Of a DNA stretch of 64,000 nucleotides, positions 16,339 to 25,022 are shown one piece after another. A model generated the notes under the pieces. It was not told the origin of the DNA. It made no database searches and saw only the letters and a list, made by a program, of their open reading frames with translations. How positions within the stretch are numbered: position 1 is the stretch's first letter; each line of letters opens with the position of its first letter. The stretch comes from Rhodococcus sp. P1Y (GTDB taxonomy: Bacteria > Actinomycetota > Actinomycetes > Mycobacteriales > Mycobacteriaceae). The position numbers and the translations under genes are program-made. Where the stretch lies: the NCBI RefSeq assembly GCF_003641205.1, contig NZ_CP032762.1, positions 5,414,001 through 5,478,000 on the forward strand. The letters are read 5' to 3'.

Positions 16339-17604
16339 ATGGTTTCGTCGGTCGGTATCTCCATGGGCTCGGGCGGCATACGCGCGGTCCGAAGCTCCGA
16401 CGGACAGCCGTTCACGACCGAATGGTTCCCGTCGATCGGGCCGGTCCCCGACGCCGAGGACGTCGCGCATGCCATACGCGCCATCGTCGATCGACCGGAT
16501 GCCCCTCACTCACTCGGAGTGGCGTTTCCCGATCCCGACTACAGCGCAGCCCTCAAGGCCGCCTTGGTCGAGGAATACGTATCGGAAGTTCACCTCATCT
16601 CCGAGATTTCCGGCGCGATCGAGAAGCTTCGCGCAGATCCAGATTTCAAATACCGCACCGTCGCGCTCTACGACCTCGGCGAGGGCGGCCTGGAACTGAC
16701 CGTCGCCGACATCGACAGCGGCACGATCTATGCGACGACGCGCTCCAGCGAATTCAGCGGGTCGTCCATCGATCACACTGTCCGCGAACATCTTCTGACT
16801 CTCGACATCCTCGCTGTCCCGCGCACCCACGAAGAGGAATCGTCGCTGCTGGAATTCAGCAAGGAAATCAAGGAAGCACTGTCGACGCACGAGGCGACGC
16901 AGACCTCGGACGGCCAGTTTCGTTTGATGGACCGCCGGATGTTCGAACTGCAGATCATCCGGCCTGCGGAACGGTCCGCCATCGCGTTGCGCGACCTCTC
17001 CGAGATGTCGGAGATTCCTCCCGAGGTCGTCGTCGCCATCGGTGGCGGTGCCCGGATTCCGATCGTTCAAGAGGTGCTGCGTCGGTATCTACGCATCCCG
17101 GTCGTGGTACCCGACTCTCCCGAGTTGATCGCTGCGGAGGGCGCGGCGCTGTACGCGACGCGCGTGGACGGCACGCGGCCGCCTGCACCGACCGCCGCGC
17201 GACGCAGCGCGCGGACACTGCTGACGCCGCTTCTCAGGTTCGGACTTCCGTCCATCGTCGCTCTGGGATTTTTCACGTGGATGCTGTGGCCGGACTCCTC
17301 GGTCGACCGCTCGGTAGCGGGCACCCCGGTGACGACTGTCGCGGAGACGTCGTCCACCACGAGGGTCGTTCCACCTGATCCGACGGGAACGACGACGGCA
17401 CTGCCCGCTCCGCTCCCGGTGGAGGCGACGACCACTGCGGCCCCCGCTCCTGATCCGGTCGGGCAAACCCCCTACATTCCCCGGCACAACACCGGCGGTT
17501 ACGTGGCCCCTCCGCCGCCTCCGGCGCCCCTTCCATTCCAATTGCCGCGCATCGAACTTCCGCAGATTCAGCTTCCGCCCATTCCGCGACTGCCGTTCCC
17601 CTGA
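16339..17604 (+). CDS. Hsp70/actin-like ATPase domain protein with membrane anchor and Pro-rich tail
   Basis: 421 residues from ATG 16339, which has GGGAGG upstream. Residues 1-300 resemble an actin-fold Hsp70-type domain: [12 protein letters not shown] as phosphate loop 1, [15 protein letters not shown] as phosphate loop 2 and [18 protein letters not shown] as the adenosine motif. There is no substrate-binding domain. A single membrane helix follows (about 305-325), then a Thr/Ala/Pro-rich extracytoplasmic tail ending in repeats such as [19 protein letters not shown]. The role is unknown; envelope or cell-wall association is inferred from topology. Confidence 0.82.
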   Translation: MVSSVGISMGSGGIRAVRSSDGQPFTTEWFPSIGPVPDAEDVAHAIRAIVDRPDAPHSLGVAFPDPDYSAALKAALVEEYVSEVHLISEISGAIEKLRADPDFKYRTVALYDLGEGGLELTVADIDSGTIYATTRSSEFSGSSIDHTVREHLLTLDILAVPRTHEEESSLLEFSKEIKEALSTHEATQTSDGQFRLMDRRMFELQIIRPAERSAIALRDLSEMSEIPPEVVVAIGGGARIPIVQEVLRRYLRIPVVVPDSPELIAAEGAALYATRVDGTRPPAPTAARRSARTLLTPLLRFGLPSIVALGFFTWMLWPDSSVDRSVAGTPVTTVAETSSTTRVVPPDPTGTTTALPAPLPVEATTTAAPAPDPVGQTPYIPRHNTGGYVAPPPPPAPLPFQLPRIELPQIQLPPIPRLPFP

Positions 17605-17692
17605 GCCTGCGCTACCCACCCGTCCGCCATACCCAGACAGCTTCGAAAGACCTCGTCGCACAAGCGACGCAGCGATACGCAAAGATCAACCA

Positions 17693-18562
17693 ATGGCCAC
17701 CACAGCGCATTGGATCGAGGGCGCACGCCCACGCACCCTCCCGAACGCCATTGCACCCGTTCTCGTCGGTACCGGCGCGGCCGCCTCACTGGGCGGCGCC
17801 GTGTGGTGGAAGGCACTTCTGGCTCTCGTAGTGGCGCTGGCACTGATCATCGGAGTCAACTTCGCGAACGACTACTCCGACGGCATCCGCGGCACCGACG
17901 ACGAGCGCGTCGGACCGCTGCGGCTCGTCGGATCGGGAGTTGCCACCCCCGGCGCCGTCAGGGCAGCGGCAATCGGGTGCTTCGCCGTCGGAGCGGTCGC
18001 CGGACTCGCGCTCGCCGTGACCTCCGCCTGGTGGCTGGTGGTGGTGGGCGCCGTCTGCATCGCCGGCGCGTGGTACTACACGGGCGGTAAGAAGCCGTAC
18101 GGGTACAGCGGTCTCGGCGAGATCGCCGTGTTCGTGTTCTTCGGATTGATTGCGGTGCTGGGAACCCAGTTCGTGCAAGCCGGTCGGGTCGATTGGGCCG
18201 GACTCGTGGCGGCAATTGCGGTCGGGTCCTTCTCGAGTGCAGTCCTCGTCGCCAACAACCTGCGCGACATCGACACCGACCCGGATTCCGGGAAGCTCAC
18301 TCTCGCGGTACGACTCGGCGACACCCGCACCCGGATGCTGCATCTGGCGTTGATGGTCGTGCCGTTCGCAGTCACCGTGGCGTTGGTCGCGCGTACTCCG
18401 TGGGCGCTGATCGCACTCGTTGCGCTCCCTCTCGCGGCCCGCGCGAACAAGCCGGTTCGGTCGGGCGCAACAGGTATGGCTCTCATTCCTGCCCTCCGGG
18501 ACTCCGGACTCGCAATGCTCGTGTGGGGCATCGCGACCGGAGTCTCGCTGGCGTTCGCCTAA
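17693..18562 (+). CDS. menA: 1,4-Dihydroxy-2-naphthoate polyprenyltransferase
   Basis: 289 residues, UbiA superfamily, about eight or nine membrane helices. It attaches the isoprenoid tail to DHNA at the membrane. The two Asp-rich motifs are visible: [15 protein letters not shown] near residue 57 and [14 protein letters not shown] near 190. The N-terminus [20 protein letters not shown] is diagnostic of MenA. Its TAA stop overlaps the TAG of the convergent holin-like gene by 4 nt. Confidence 0.95.
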   Translation: MATTAHWIEGARPRTLPNAIAPVLVGTGAAASLGGAVWWKALLALVVALALIIGVNFANDYSDGIRGTDDERVGPLRLVGSGVATPGAVRAAAIGCFAVGAVAGLALAVTSAWWLVVVGAVCIAGAWYYTGGKKPYGYSGLGEIAVFVFFGLIAVLGTQFVQAGRVDWAGLVAAIAVGSFSSAVLVANNLRDIDTDPDSGKLTLAVRLGDTRTRMLHLALMVVPFAVTVALVARTPWALIALVALPLAARANKPVRSGATGMALIPALRDSGLAMLVWGIATGVSLAFA

Positions 18563-18945
18563 CGCCGCTCGGGTACGAATGCACCGAGCAAGAAGTTCAC
18601 GATCGAGATGATCAGCGCACCCCAGAAGGCCGCGCCGAACCCGGAAATCAGCAGGCCGTAGTCGGTTGCCGTCGAGATCCACGCGGTCAGCAGCAGCATC
18701 AGTGCGTTGATGACGAGGGTGAACAAGCCGAGCGTCAGAATCAGCAGCGGTAGCGACAGGAGCTTCACCAAGGGCTTGATGAAGGCATTGACGACGGTAA
18801 ACACCGCTGCGATGCCTGCAAGTACCACCAGATCCCAGCCCGTTCCCCGGCCGGAGCTGGTGAGGTCTATTCCGCCCACCCACTGGGCAGCAAGCCAGAT
18901 CGCGACCGCGTTGATGACGAGGCGTACCAGAAATGTCATGCCCAC
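18559..18945 (-). CDS. Phage-holin-like (family 4 type) small membrane protein
   Basis: 128 residues with four hydrophobic helices. It opens [22 protein letters not shown] and contains INAFIKPL-like and [20 protein letters not shown] blocks typical of the widespread 'phage holin family' of chromosomal membrane proteins. Despite the name, no lysis role is established for the chromosomal members. It stands alone, leftward, beside the Clp-N gene. Confidence 0.85.
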   Translation of the reverse strand: MGMTFLVRLVINAVAIWLAAQWVGGIDLTSSGRGTGWDLVVLAGIAAVFTVVNAFIKPLVKLLSLPLLILTLGLFTLVINALMLLLTAWISTATDYGLLISGFGAAFWGALIISIVNFLLGAFVPERR

Positions 18946-18995
18946 CAGACTAGTTGTATCGACGCCGATTCACGGGTGGGTGACGTGCGGTTTTC

Positions 18996-19535
18996 TCACG
19001 AAACCAGGGATTCGATCCTGGCACGAAGTGTGCTCGGTTCGTCCACGACTGCGGTGAAGCTGGCGTCCGCGCCCCGGATCAGACCGAGTAGGAGATGCTC
19101 ACACCGAATTTCTGAATCCTTGCGAGCGATTGCCTCGCGCAACGACAGCTCGAGCGCCTTCTTCGCACCTGCATCGAACGGAATGTGGCCGGTCTTTCGA
19201 TTCAACCAACCACGCTTCTCCGGCGCTGGCCGATCCAGTGCACCTTCACCGAACGTCGCTTCCAGACTCGCCCGGACTGCACCCAGATCGATGCCGATCG
19301 ATCCGAGGGCTTCGGCATCTTTCTCACCCAACGCCACCGCGTCGGTCACCGTCGACCGGACCGATGCAGCCGTGTATCCCTCGTCTTCCAACGCCGACCG
19401 AAGTCCGGGACCCGCGTGAACGATGACTCCGAGGAAGACGTGGACTGTCCGAATTCTCGTCGCTCCCAGAGCGTGCGCTTCTTGCTGCGCTGCAACCACG
19501 GCCTCGCGTGCGTCTGCGGTGAATTTCTCGAACAT
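18996..19535 (-). CDS. Stand-alone Clp N-domain protein
   Basis: 179 residues made of two Clp_N repeats (about 1-75 and 100-165), with MFEKFTADAREAVVAAQQEA and GAKKALELSLREAIARKDSEIRCEHLLLGL being the typical double-helix openings. No AAA+ domain follows, so it cannot unfold substrates itself. Similar proteins (ClpC2 types) bind ClpC substrates, adaptors or antibiotics. It lies three nt after the small HTH gene and is almost certainly co-transcribed with it from a promoter overlapped by an inverted repeat. Confidence 0.88.
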   Translation of the reverse strand: MFEKFTADAREAVVAAQQEAHALGATRIRTVHVFLGVIVHAGPGLRSALEDEGYTAASVRSTVTDAVALGEKDAEALGSIGIDLGAVRASLEATFGEGALDRPAPEKRGWLNRKTGHIPFDAGAKKALELSLREAIARKDSEIRCEHLLLGLIRGADASFTAVVDEPSTLRARIESLVS

Positions 19536-19538
19536 CTC

Positions 19539-19754
19539 TTACCTTCCCGTTCCGTTGTGCTTCTTGTGCACGGCCTGCTTGCTCACTTCGAGAGAGTCCG
19601 CGATCGCCTGCCACGACCATCCGCGTTTCCGGGCGTTCGCGACCTGAATCGACTCGAGCCGCTCGAGGAGCCTGCGCAGGGCGAGTACCGCCCGCAGTCC
19701 TTCGCCCGGGTCAGGGCTTCCTGCTGCGGCCGCGAGCGTCGTTGCTTCCGTCAT
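19539..19754 (-). CDS. Small helix-turn-helix protein paired with the Clp-N gene
   Basis: 71 residues from ATG 19754. The C-terminal half reads GWSWQAIADSLEVSKQAVHKKH, a compact helix-turn-helix; the N-terminal half is an amphipathic helix (LRAVLALRRLLERLESIQV), probably for dimerisation. TATGTT ends 7 nt upstream of the ATG, so a leaderless start fits and the longer 83-codon frame is unlikely. The -10 lies inside a perfect inverted repeat, which suggests autoregulation, with the Clp-N protein as possible co-regulator (inference). Confidence 0.85.
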   Translation of the reverse strand: MTEATTLAAAAGSPDPGEGLRAVLALRRLLERLESIQVANARKRGWSWQAIADSLEVSKQAVHKKHNGTGR

Positions 19755-19778
19755 GGTTGTCAACATACGTTGACAACC
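19755..19778. promoter_or_regulatory. Perfect inverted repeat (operator candidate 1)
   Basis: Arms GGTTGTCAAC (19755-19764) and GTTGACAACC (19769-19778) pair perfectly around ATAC. The site covers the -10 (TATGTT on the minus strand) of the HTH gene, exactly where an autorepressor would bind. Confidence 0.7.
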
Positions 19779-19785
19779 ACACTCC

Positions 19786-19801
19786 GTCAACCCTGGTTGA
19801 C
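19786..19801. promoter_or_regulatory. Second inverted repeat (operator candidate 2), overlaps pepN -35
   Basis: GTCAACC and GGTTGAC pair perfectly around CT, sharing the GTTGAC core with the neighbouring site. It overlaps a TTGACA hexamer (19797-19802) placed like a -35 for pepN, so one regulator could act on both divergent genes. Confidence 0.65.
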
Positions 19802-19816
19802 AAAAGCGGCGACGCC

Positions 19817-19822
19817 TATCCT
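19817..19822 (+). promoter_or_regulatory. -10 element of leaderless pepN promoter
   Basis: TATCCT ends 6 nt before the GTG at 19829. It follows TTGACA with a short 14-nt spacer. No Shine-Dalgarno sequence is present. Confidence 0.5.
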
Positions 19823-19828
19823 TGGATC

Positions 19829-22282
19829 GTGAACACCGCGAATCTGACCCGGACCGAGACCCGGCGCCGAGCGCGCCACATCAGCGGAGTCGCCTACCGC
19901 GTACAACTCGACCTGCGCGACGCAGTCGACGCCGACACCTTCGGAACACGCACGACAATCACCTTCGACGCCACGACCGAGGCAACCTGGCTCGACTTCA
20001 TCGGGGCCGATGTCGTATCGGTGACTCTGGACGGCGATTCCGTTCCGGTCGATTACGACGGGTCACGCATCCAGTTGGTCGGACTCGGCGCCCACAACAC
20101 TGTTGTCGTCGAAGCCCGCGGTCGCTATTCGAGGTCGGGCGAAGGTCTGCACCGGTTCGTCGATCCGGTCGACGAGAAGGTGTACCTCTACACCCAGTAC
20201 GAGCCTGCCGACGCCAGGCGGGTGTTCGCAAATTTCGAGCAACCGGACATCAAGGCGTCCTTTGCGTTCGAGGTCACCGCGCCACCGTCGTGGGAGGTCC
20301 TGTCCAACCAAACCGGAACCAGGTCAGACGACACCGTCGAATTCGAGCCGACTCTGCCGATCTCGACGTACATCACCGCAATCGCAGCCGGTCCGTACCA
20401 CCGGGCCGAATCATCCTGGACGCGAGGGGATCTGACCGTTCCGCTGTCGGCACTGTGCCGAGCCTCTCTCGCCGAGCACTTCGACCCAGAGAACATTTTC
20501 GAGATCACGAAACAGGGATTGGACTTCTACCACGACCGGTTCGACTTTCCGTATCCGTTCGGCAAGTACGACCAGATCTTCGTACCCGAGTACAACCTCG
20601 GCGCAATGGAGAATCCTGGACTCGTCACGTTCACCGAGTCCTACGTATTTCGTTCGGCTGCAACGGAAGCGCAGTACGAGCAACGGGCCAACACGATTCT
20701 CCACGAGATGGCGCACATGTGGTTCGGCGATCTCGTGACCATGGAGTGGTGGGACGACCTGTGGCTCAAGGAATCGTTCGCCGACTTCATGGGCGCCTTC
20801 ACCTCCGCACACGCAACACGATTCACCGATGCGTGGGTGAGCTTCGCGAATCGGCGTAAAGCCTGGGCGTATTCACAGGATCAGCTGCCGACGACGCACC
20901 CGATCGTCGCCGACATCCCCGATCTCGAAGCCGCCAAACTCAACTTCGACGGAATCACCTACGCCAAGGGCGCGAGCGTACTGAAGCAGCTGGCGGCCTA
21001 CGTCGGCGAGGACGCATTCTTCGAGGCCTCGCGCACGTACTTCGCCGAATTCGCCTACGGCAACACGACGCTGGTAGATCTTCTCGCCCATGCATCGGCC
21101 GCATCCGGTCGAAACTTGGACGAGTGGGCCGCCGCATGGCTGCACACCACCGGCGTCTCGACGCTTTCTTACACAGGCTCCGCGATCGAGCAGACCGATC
21201 CACGGCCGCACCGACTGGCAGTCGGACTGTACGACGCCGACTCCGACGGTAATCTCGTGCGAACCCATCGCCGCGAACTCGACATCACGGCGGCGAGCAC
21301 ACCCGTCGAATTGCCGAGTGCAGCGCTGACTCTCCTCAACGACGACGATTTGACCTACGCCAAGATTCGTTTCGACGAACGGTCGCTGACGACAATTGCC
21401 GACTCACTCGACCGCATCGTCGATCCCCTTGCCCGCGGACTCGTCTGGTCGGCGTTGTGGAACTCCACCCGCGACGCCGAGCTCGACCCACGCACTTACC
21501 TCGACATCGCATCCCGTTTCGCGGCGTCGGAAACCAAGATCGCAGTAGCGACCTCCGTGGTGGCCAATGCACAGTATGCGGTCGAGACCTACATGGCCGA
21601 ATCATCCGGTGCCGCAGACCGATGGTTGTCCACCTGCTGGTCGGAGCTCGAGACCGCCGACCCGGGGAGCGACGCCCAGATCGTGTGGCTCCGAGCGGTC
21701 GCGGCTGCAGCATCGGCGTCGGACGTCCGCAGCGGGCAGATCGAACGGCTCGTCGACGGCACCCTCCCCATCGACGGTCTCGACCTGGATTCCGAACAGC
21801 GGTGGATGCTGATCCGGGCGCTGAGCGCTCGCGGCCGCACGTCCCGTTCGCGCCTGGATGCCGAGCTGGAGACCGACGGAACATCGTCGGGTCGCACGGC
21901 GCACAGGGCTGCCGTCGCCGCGCAGCCGACAGCCGAAGCCAAAGCACAGGCATGGTCCGACCTGATGGACTCGGACGATCTGTCCAACGACGCGGTCGAC
22001 GCCACGGTGGCCGGTTTCCGCGCAGGCGGACGGCGCGACCTCCTTGCGCAGTACGACGACCGTTACTTCGGTTCGATCGTGGATGTGTGGTCCACACGGA
22101 GCATCGAGATTGCCCGACGACTCGTCATCGGACTGTTTCCGCAACAGGATTCGACGGCTGCAGCGCAGCGATGGCTCTCCGAGCACGAATGGGCGCCCAG
22201 CTCGCTCCGCCGGCTCGTCATCGAGCAGACCGACCATCTAGCCCGGGCCATCCGAGTGCGTGCGACGTTCGAGGGGCACTAG
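19829..22282 (+). CDS. pepN: Aminopeptidase N (M1 family)
   Basis: 817 residues. It is a zinc metalloprotease that removes N-terminal residues from peptides, cytosolic here as no signal peptide is seen. The exopeptidase motif GAMEN is at 258-262 and the zinc site HEMAH at 292-296 with the third ligand E315 (LKESFADF). The C-terminal half is the helical ERAP1-like domain. The start at GTG 19829 is set by the leaderless promoter; an upstream in-frame start would run through the operator repeats. Confidence 0.94.
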   Translation: MNTANLTRTETRRRARHISGVAYRVQLDLRDAVDADTFGTRTTITFDATTEATWLDFIGADVVSVTLDGDSVPVDYDGSRIQLVGLGAHNTVVVEARGRYSRSGEGLHRFVDPVDEKVYLYTQYEPADARRVFANFEQPDIKASFAFEVTAPPSWEVLSNQTGTRSDDTVEFEPTLPISTYITAIAAGPYHRAESSWTRGDLTVPLSALCRASLAEHFDPENIFEITKQGLDFYHDRFDFPYPFGKYDQIFVPEYNLGAMENPGLVTFTESYVFRSAATEAQYEQRANTILHEMAHMWFGDLVTMEWWDDLWLKESFADFMGAFTSAHATRFTDAWVSFANRRKAWAYSQDQLPTTHPIVADIPDLEAAKLNFDGITYAKGASVLKQLAAYVGEDAFFEASRTYFAEFAYGNTTLVDLLAHASAASGRNLDEWAAAWLHTTGVSTLSYTGSAIEQTDPRPHRLAVGLYDADSDGNLVRTHRRELDITAASTPVELPSAALTLLNDDDLTYAKIRFDERSLTTIADSLDRIVDPLARGLVWSALWNSTRDAELDPRTYLDIASRFAASETKIAVATSVVANAQYAVETYMAESSGAADRWLSTCWSELETADPGSDAQIVWLRAVAAAASASDVRSGQIERLVDGTLPIDGLDLDSEQRWMLIRALSARGRTSRSRLDAELETDGTSSGRTAHRAAVAAQPTAEAKAQAWSDLMDSDDLSNDAVDATVAGFRAGGRRDLLAQYDDRYFGSIVDVWSTRSIEIARRLVIGLFPQQDSTAAAQRWLSEHEWAPSSLRRLVIEQTDHLARAIRVRATFEGH

Positions 22283-22392
22283 TACGGGCTGGGCTGCGGC
22301 GGGGTGACCGAATGAGTCGTTCGCTCCATCGCCGGGTTACAAGTACCGCGAGAATGGTCCACAGTCGGCGAACCGTCACCGTAACCGCGAAC

Positions 22393-22398
22393 TAAGCT
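22393..22398 (+). promoter_or_regulatory. -10 element of a leaderless promoter
   Basis: TAAGCT ends 6 nt before the ATG at 22405, with no ribosome binding site. Confidence 0.45.
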
Positions 22399-22404
22399 GG
22401 GCTC

Positions 22405-22722
22405 ATGGCACAGACAAAGACGGTCGGCTCAGCACTGGCAACCTCGGCGCTGGCTGCGGGTGGTCTGCTCGGAGGTTTCGCGGTCGCTCGGAAGACGAAG
22501 AACCGTCAACTCGGCGGGGTGGTACTCGCTGCGGTCGGTGTCGCGTGCACGGCGTCGTGGAACGCATCTTCGGGTCCGGCGGTGGCAGGCGCGCTTCTCG
22601 GCACGTACCTCGTCGGTTTCGGGGCTTCGCATCCGTTGGCCAAGAAGATCGGCGCGTGGCCGGCGGTGAGCGTCGCAGCCGGAGCAACGGCTGCGGCGTC
22701 GGTCGTGCTCACCCGCAGCTAG
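22405..22722 (+). CDS. Small Ala/Gly-rich membrane protein
   Basis: 105 residues with three or four short hydrophobic segments (about 10-27, 36-52, 58-75 and 83-100) joined by basic turns ([14 protein letters not shown]). I do not recognise a family. It is preceded by a leaderless-type -10 and its TAG stop overlaps the convergent stop of the cysteine desulfhydrase-like gene in CTAG. Confidence 0.7.
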   Translation: MAQTKTVGSALATSALAAGGLLGGFAVARKTKNRQLGGVVLAAVGVACTASWNASSGPAVAGALLGTYLVGFGASHPLAKKIGAWPAVSVAAGATAAASVVLTRS

Positions 22723-23804
22723 CCGAACTCTCCGGTTCGAACGAACTGCTCGAGAGCCGCGGTAGGTTCGAGCAAATCCATGCCCTGCTCTGCGACCCAC
22801 TGGTCATCGAAATACGTTCCGGCATAACGCTCACCGCCGTCACACAACAGTGTCACGACACTGCCGCTGCGGCCCGCGGCGATCATCTCGGCGATAAGAC
22901 CGAAGGCGCCCCAGATGTTGGTGCCGGTCGAGCCTCCGACCCGTTTGCCCAGTGCGACGGATGCGTGGCGCGCTGCTGCAACCGAAGCGGCGTCGGGCAC
23001 GGCGATCATGCGATCGATTACTTGTCCGACGAACGACGGCTCGACGATCGGCCGTCCGATGCCTTCGATGCGCGACGGCTTACCGGTGGAATAGTCGGCC
23101 CGACCGGTCTCGTAGCCACCGATGAACGCCGAGTTCTCGGGATCGACCACTGCCAATCGTGTTGCGTGGCGGCGATATCGGATGTATCGACCGATGGTCG
23201 CACTCGTACCGCCCGTGCCGGCCCCGACGACGACCCACGTGGGTATGGGCGACTCTTCGTGGGTGAGCTGATCGAAGATCGACTCGGCGATGTTGTTGTT
23301 GCCTCGCCAATCGGTGGCCCGCTCCGCATGGGTGAACTGGTCCATGTAGTGAGCGTCGGGTTCGGCTGCAAGGCGATGCGCCTCGGTGTACATGGCCGAC
23401 GGATCGTCGACGAAATGGCATCGCCCACCGTGCGATTCGATCAGTGAGATCTTGGTCGGGCTGGTGCTGCGCGGCATGACAGCGACGAATCGCAAACCCA
23501 GCAATCGAGCGAAATAGGCCTCACTGACGGCCGTCGACCCTGACGACGCCTCGATGACGGTCGTGTTCTCGTTGACCCAACCGTTGCAAATGGCGTACAG
23601 AAAGAGCGACCTGGCGAGCCTGTGCTTGAGACTGCCGGTGATGTGCGTGGACTCGTCCTTGAGGTACAGCTGGACGTTCCATGCGACGGGAAGCGGGTAG
23701 CGGAGCAAATGGGTGTCGGCGGACCGCTGTGCGTCAGCTTCAATGAGCCGAACCGCATTGTCGACCCAACCCCGAGACACCGAACGGTCGACGATGGACG
23801 TCAC
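22719..23804 (-). CDS. PLP-dependent cysteine synthase-fold lyase, Cds1 (cysteine desulfhydrase)-like
   Basis: 361 residues, fold type II PLP enzyme. The PLP lysine is K60 in TGSLKHR, the substrate loop [15 protein letters not shown] lies at about 85-99, and the phosphate-binding [13 protein letters not shown] near 190-205. The closest family I recall is mycobacterial Rv3684/Cds1, which degrades L-cysteine to pyruvate, ammonia and H2S; true O-acetylserine sulfhydrylases are shorter. It begins with a GTG that overlaps the TAG of the upstream DUF4229 gene (TAGTG), so the two are coupled. Confidence 0.85.
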   Translation of the reverse strand: MTSIVDRSVSRGWVDNAVRLIEADAQRSADTHLLRYPLPVAWNVQLYLKDESTHITGSLKHRLARSLFLYAICNGWVNENTTVIEASSGSTAVSEAYFARLLGLRFVAVMPRSTSPTKISLIESHGGRCHFVDDPSAMYTEAHRLAAEPDAHYMDQFTHAERATDWRGNNNIAESIFDQLTHEESPIPTWVVVGAGTGGTSATIGRYIRYRRHATRLAVVDPENSAFIGGYETGRADYSTGKPSRIEGIGRPIVEPSFVGQVIDRMIAVPDAASVAAARHASVALGKRVGGSTGTNIWGAFGLIAEMIAAGRSGSVVTLLCDGGERYAGTYFDDQWVAEQGMDLLEPTAALEQFVRTGEFG

Positions 23805-24124
23805 TACTCGCCGTCCTCGCCGCGCAGTTTCGCCTGCAGATCGGCGCGCGCCGCGCGCCGCCCCTCGTCGACTCCTGCGATCGACTCGTTGACGCGGATC
23901 CGCAACGACTTGAACAGCACGAGCGAGAGCGGCAGCGAGATGAGAACCGCGAACACAGCGGCAACGAGAATCGGAATTTCGACGTCGACGAGCAGACCCA
24001 CTCCGACGATGACAGCTCCGATCACCAAGACGAGCAGCAACCGTGCACCGCTGTAGAGAGCGACATCTTTGAGCAGCTGCCCTTTGGTCGCGGTGGGCAC
24101 GGGAGGTGTGTTGCTGTTGTTCAC
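23804..24124 (-). CDS. DUF4229 small membrane protein
   Basis: 106 residues with two membrane helices (about 28-50 and 55-78), preceded by [15 protein letters not shown] and followed by a charged cytoplasmic tail ([21 protein letters not shown]). This pattern matches the actinobacterial DUF4229 family; the function is unknown. It is coupled by a 1-nt stop/start overlap to the downstream lyase gene. Confidence 0.8.
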   Translation of the reverse strand: MNNSNTPPVPTATKGQLLKDVALYSGARLLLVLVIGAVIVGVGLLVDVEIPILVAAVFAVLISLPLSLVLFKSLRIRVNESIAGVDEGRRAARADLQAKLRGEDGE

Positions 24125-24428
24125 GAAACCCAGGTTACCGCCCGCAAGAAGCTCTCCGCCCTGGCCCTGGACACCTCGCTGAGCGCCTTCGAATTCGGTC
24201 GTTTCGGGCGGCCCGAACTATCCGATTTGTCCATTACCTCCCCTTTACCAACTTTAGATCAGTCGAGTACCTAGGGGTCGGGGTGCCACCATGGTCCTCG
24301 AACACGAATTTGCTTCATCCACTGTCCGGTGCAGCGGCATCGAAATCGTGGGTCTGGACAGGCCCTCGATGCGCGGGGAAAACAACCGCCGCCCACCGGA
24401 ACACAGCACGCAGGAGGACACGACCAAG
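24125..24428. other. Intergenic leader region of bldC
   Basis: About 300 nt without a supported gene between the divergent DUF4229 and bldC genes. It is AT-richer around 24220-24265 (TTTACCAACTTTAGATC), which probably holds the bldC promoter, and would give an untranslated leader of more than 150 nt. I see no convincing hairpin or riboswitch pattern. Confidence 0.5.
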
Positions 24429-24641
24429 ATGAGCGCACCAACTCTGCACAAGGCTCAGGATTCACTGCTCACACCCGGGCAGGTAGCGGCGCTCTTTCAT
24501 GTCGATCCGAAGACGGTCACCCGCTGGGCACACGCAGGCCGACTCGGGTCGCTTCGCACCCCCGGTGGCCACCGTCGATTCCGCGAGACCGAGGTCATGC
24601 AGCTGCTGTCCTCGCTGACCACCGAAGCCGCACACCGCTGA
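24429..24641 (+). CDS. bldC: BldC-type MerR-like DNA-binding protein
   Basis: 70 residues from ATG 24429, which has a perfect AGGAGG upstream; the longer in-frame ORF is leader. It is a single winged-helix domain: LLTPGQVAALFHVDPKTVTRWAHAGRLGSLRTPGGHRRFRE is the BldC signature. In Streptomyces BldC binds cooperatively to direct repeats and controls the timing of development; in rhodococci the targets are not known to me. A stable hairpin follows 46 nt after the stop. Confidence 0.92.
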   Translation: MSAPTLHKAQDSLLTPGQVAALFHVDPKTVTRWAHAGRLGSLRTPGGHRRFRETEVMQLLSSLTTEAAHR

Positions 24642-24686
24642 AAAAGAAGATATCTCGACCCTGCACTGAATTCTCAGGAACTTGCG

Positions 24687-24723
24687 AGCCGCGTAGGGGT
24701 GCGCACTGCATCCCTACGCGGCT
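24687..24723 (+). terminator. Strong hairpin downstream of bldC
   Basis: AGCCGCGTAGGGGTGC (24687-24702) and GCATCCCTACGCGGCT (24708-24723) pair over 16 bp with one G-U pair and a 5-nt loop. No U-tract follows. It sits between bldC and the ribosome binding site of the next gene. Confidence 0.65.
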
Positions 24724-24746
24724 ACCCTCGTAGGAGGAGGTGCGTC

Positions 24747-24941
24747 GTGATCTATCTTTTGGCGTTGATCGGTGTGGTGGCAGTGATCGTTCTGTTCTGG
24801 AAGGCTTTCGGCCCGACAGCCCAGGCACCGGCTACCCGGGTAGTCGGACCCGACGACGATCCCGAGTTCTTGTGGCGCATGAATCGCGAAGCTCGGCGAT
24901 CAGGCAAAGACGAACCTGGCAAACAGGATTCGTCCGACTAA
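24747..24941 (+). CDS. Small single-helix membrane protein
   Basis: 64 residues from GTG 24747, preceded by AGGAGGAGG. An N-terminal membrane helix (IYLLALIGVVAVIVLFWKAF) is followed by a polar tail PDDDPEFLWRMNREARRSG. A start at 24699 is unlikely because it would run through the hairpin. The function is unknown. A set of 20-nt direct repeats begins 10 nt after its stop. Confidence 0.78.
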   Translation: MIYLLALIGVVAVIVLFWKAFGPTAQAPATRVVGPDDDPEFLWRMNREARRSGKDEPGKQDSSD

Positions 24942-24950
24942 ATGACCCCT

Positions 24951-25007
24951 GCGCGATCCGACTGACGCATACGCGATCGGACTGACGCTTGCGCGATCGG
25001 CTGCGCG
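24951..25007 (+). repeat. 20-nt direct repeats downstream of a stop codon
   Basis: GCGCGATCCGACTGACGCAT (24951) is followed by ACGCGATCGGACTGACGCTT (24971), with a third partial copy from 24991. They occupy the convergent junction before the ATPase gene. Confidence 0.8.
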
Positions 25008-25022
25008 CCGGATCCGGCCCCA

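Noticed and set aside
18559..18945. Evidence for a prophage from the holin-like gene
   Set aside because: The family is a common chromosomal membrane protein and no other phage gene is nearby.
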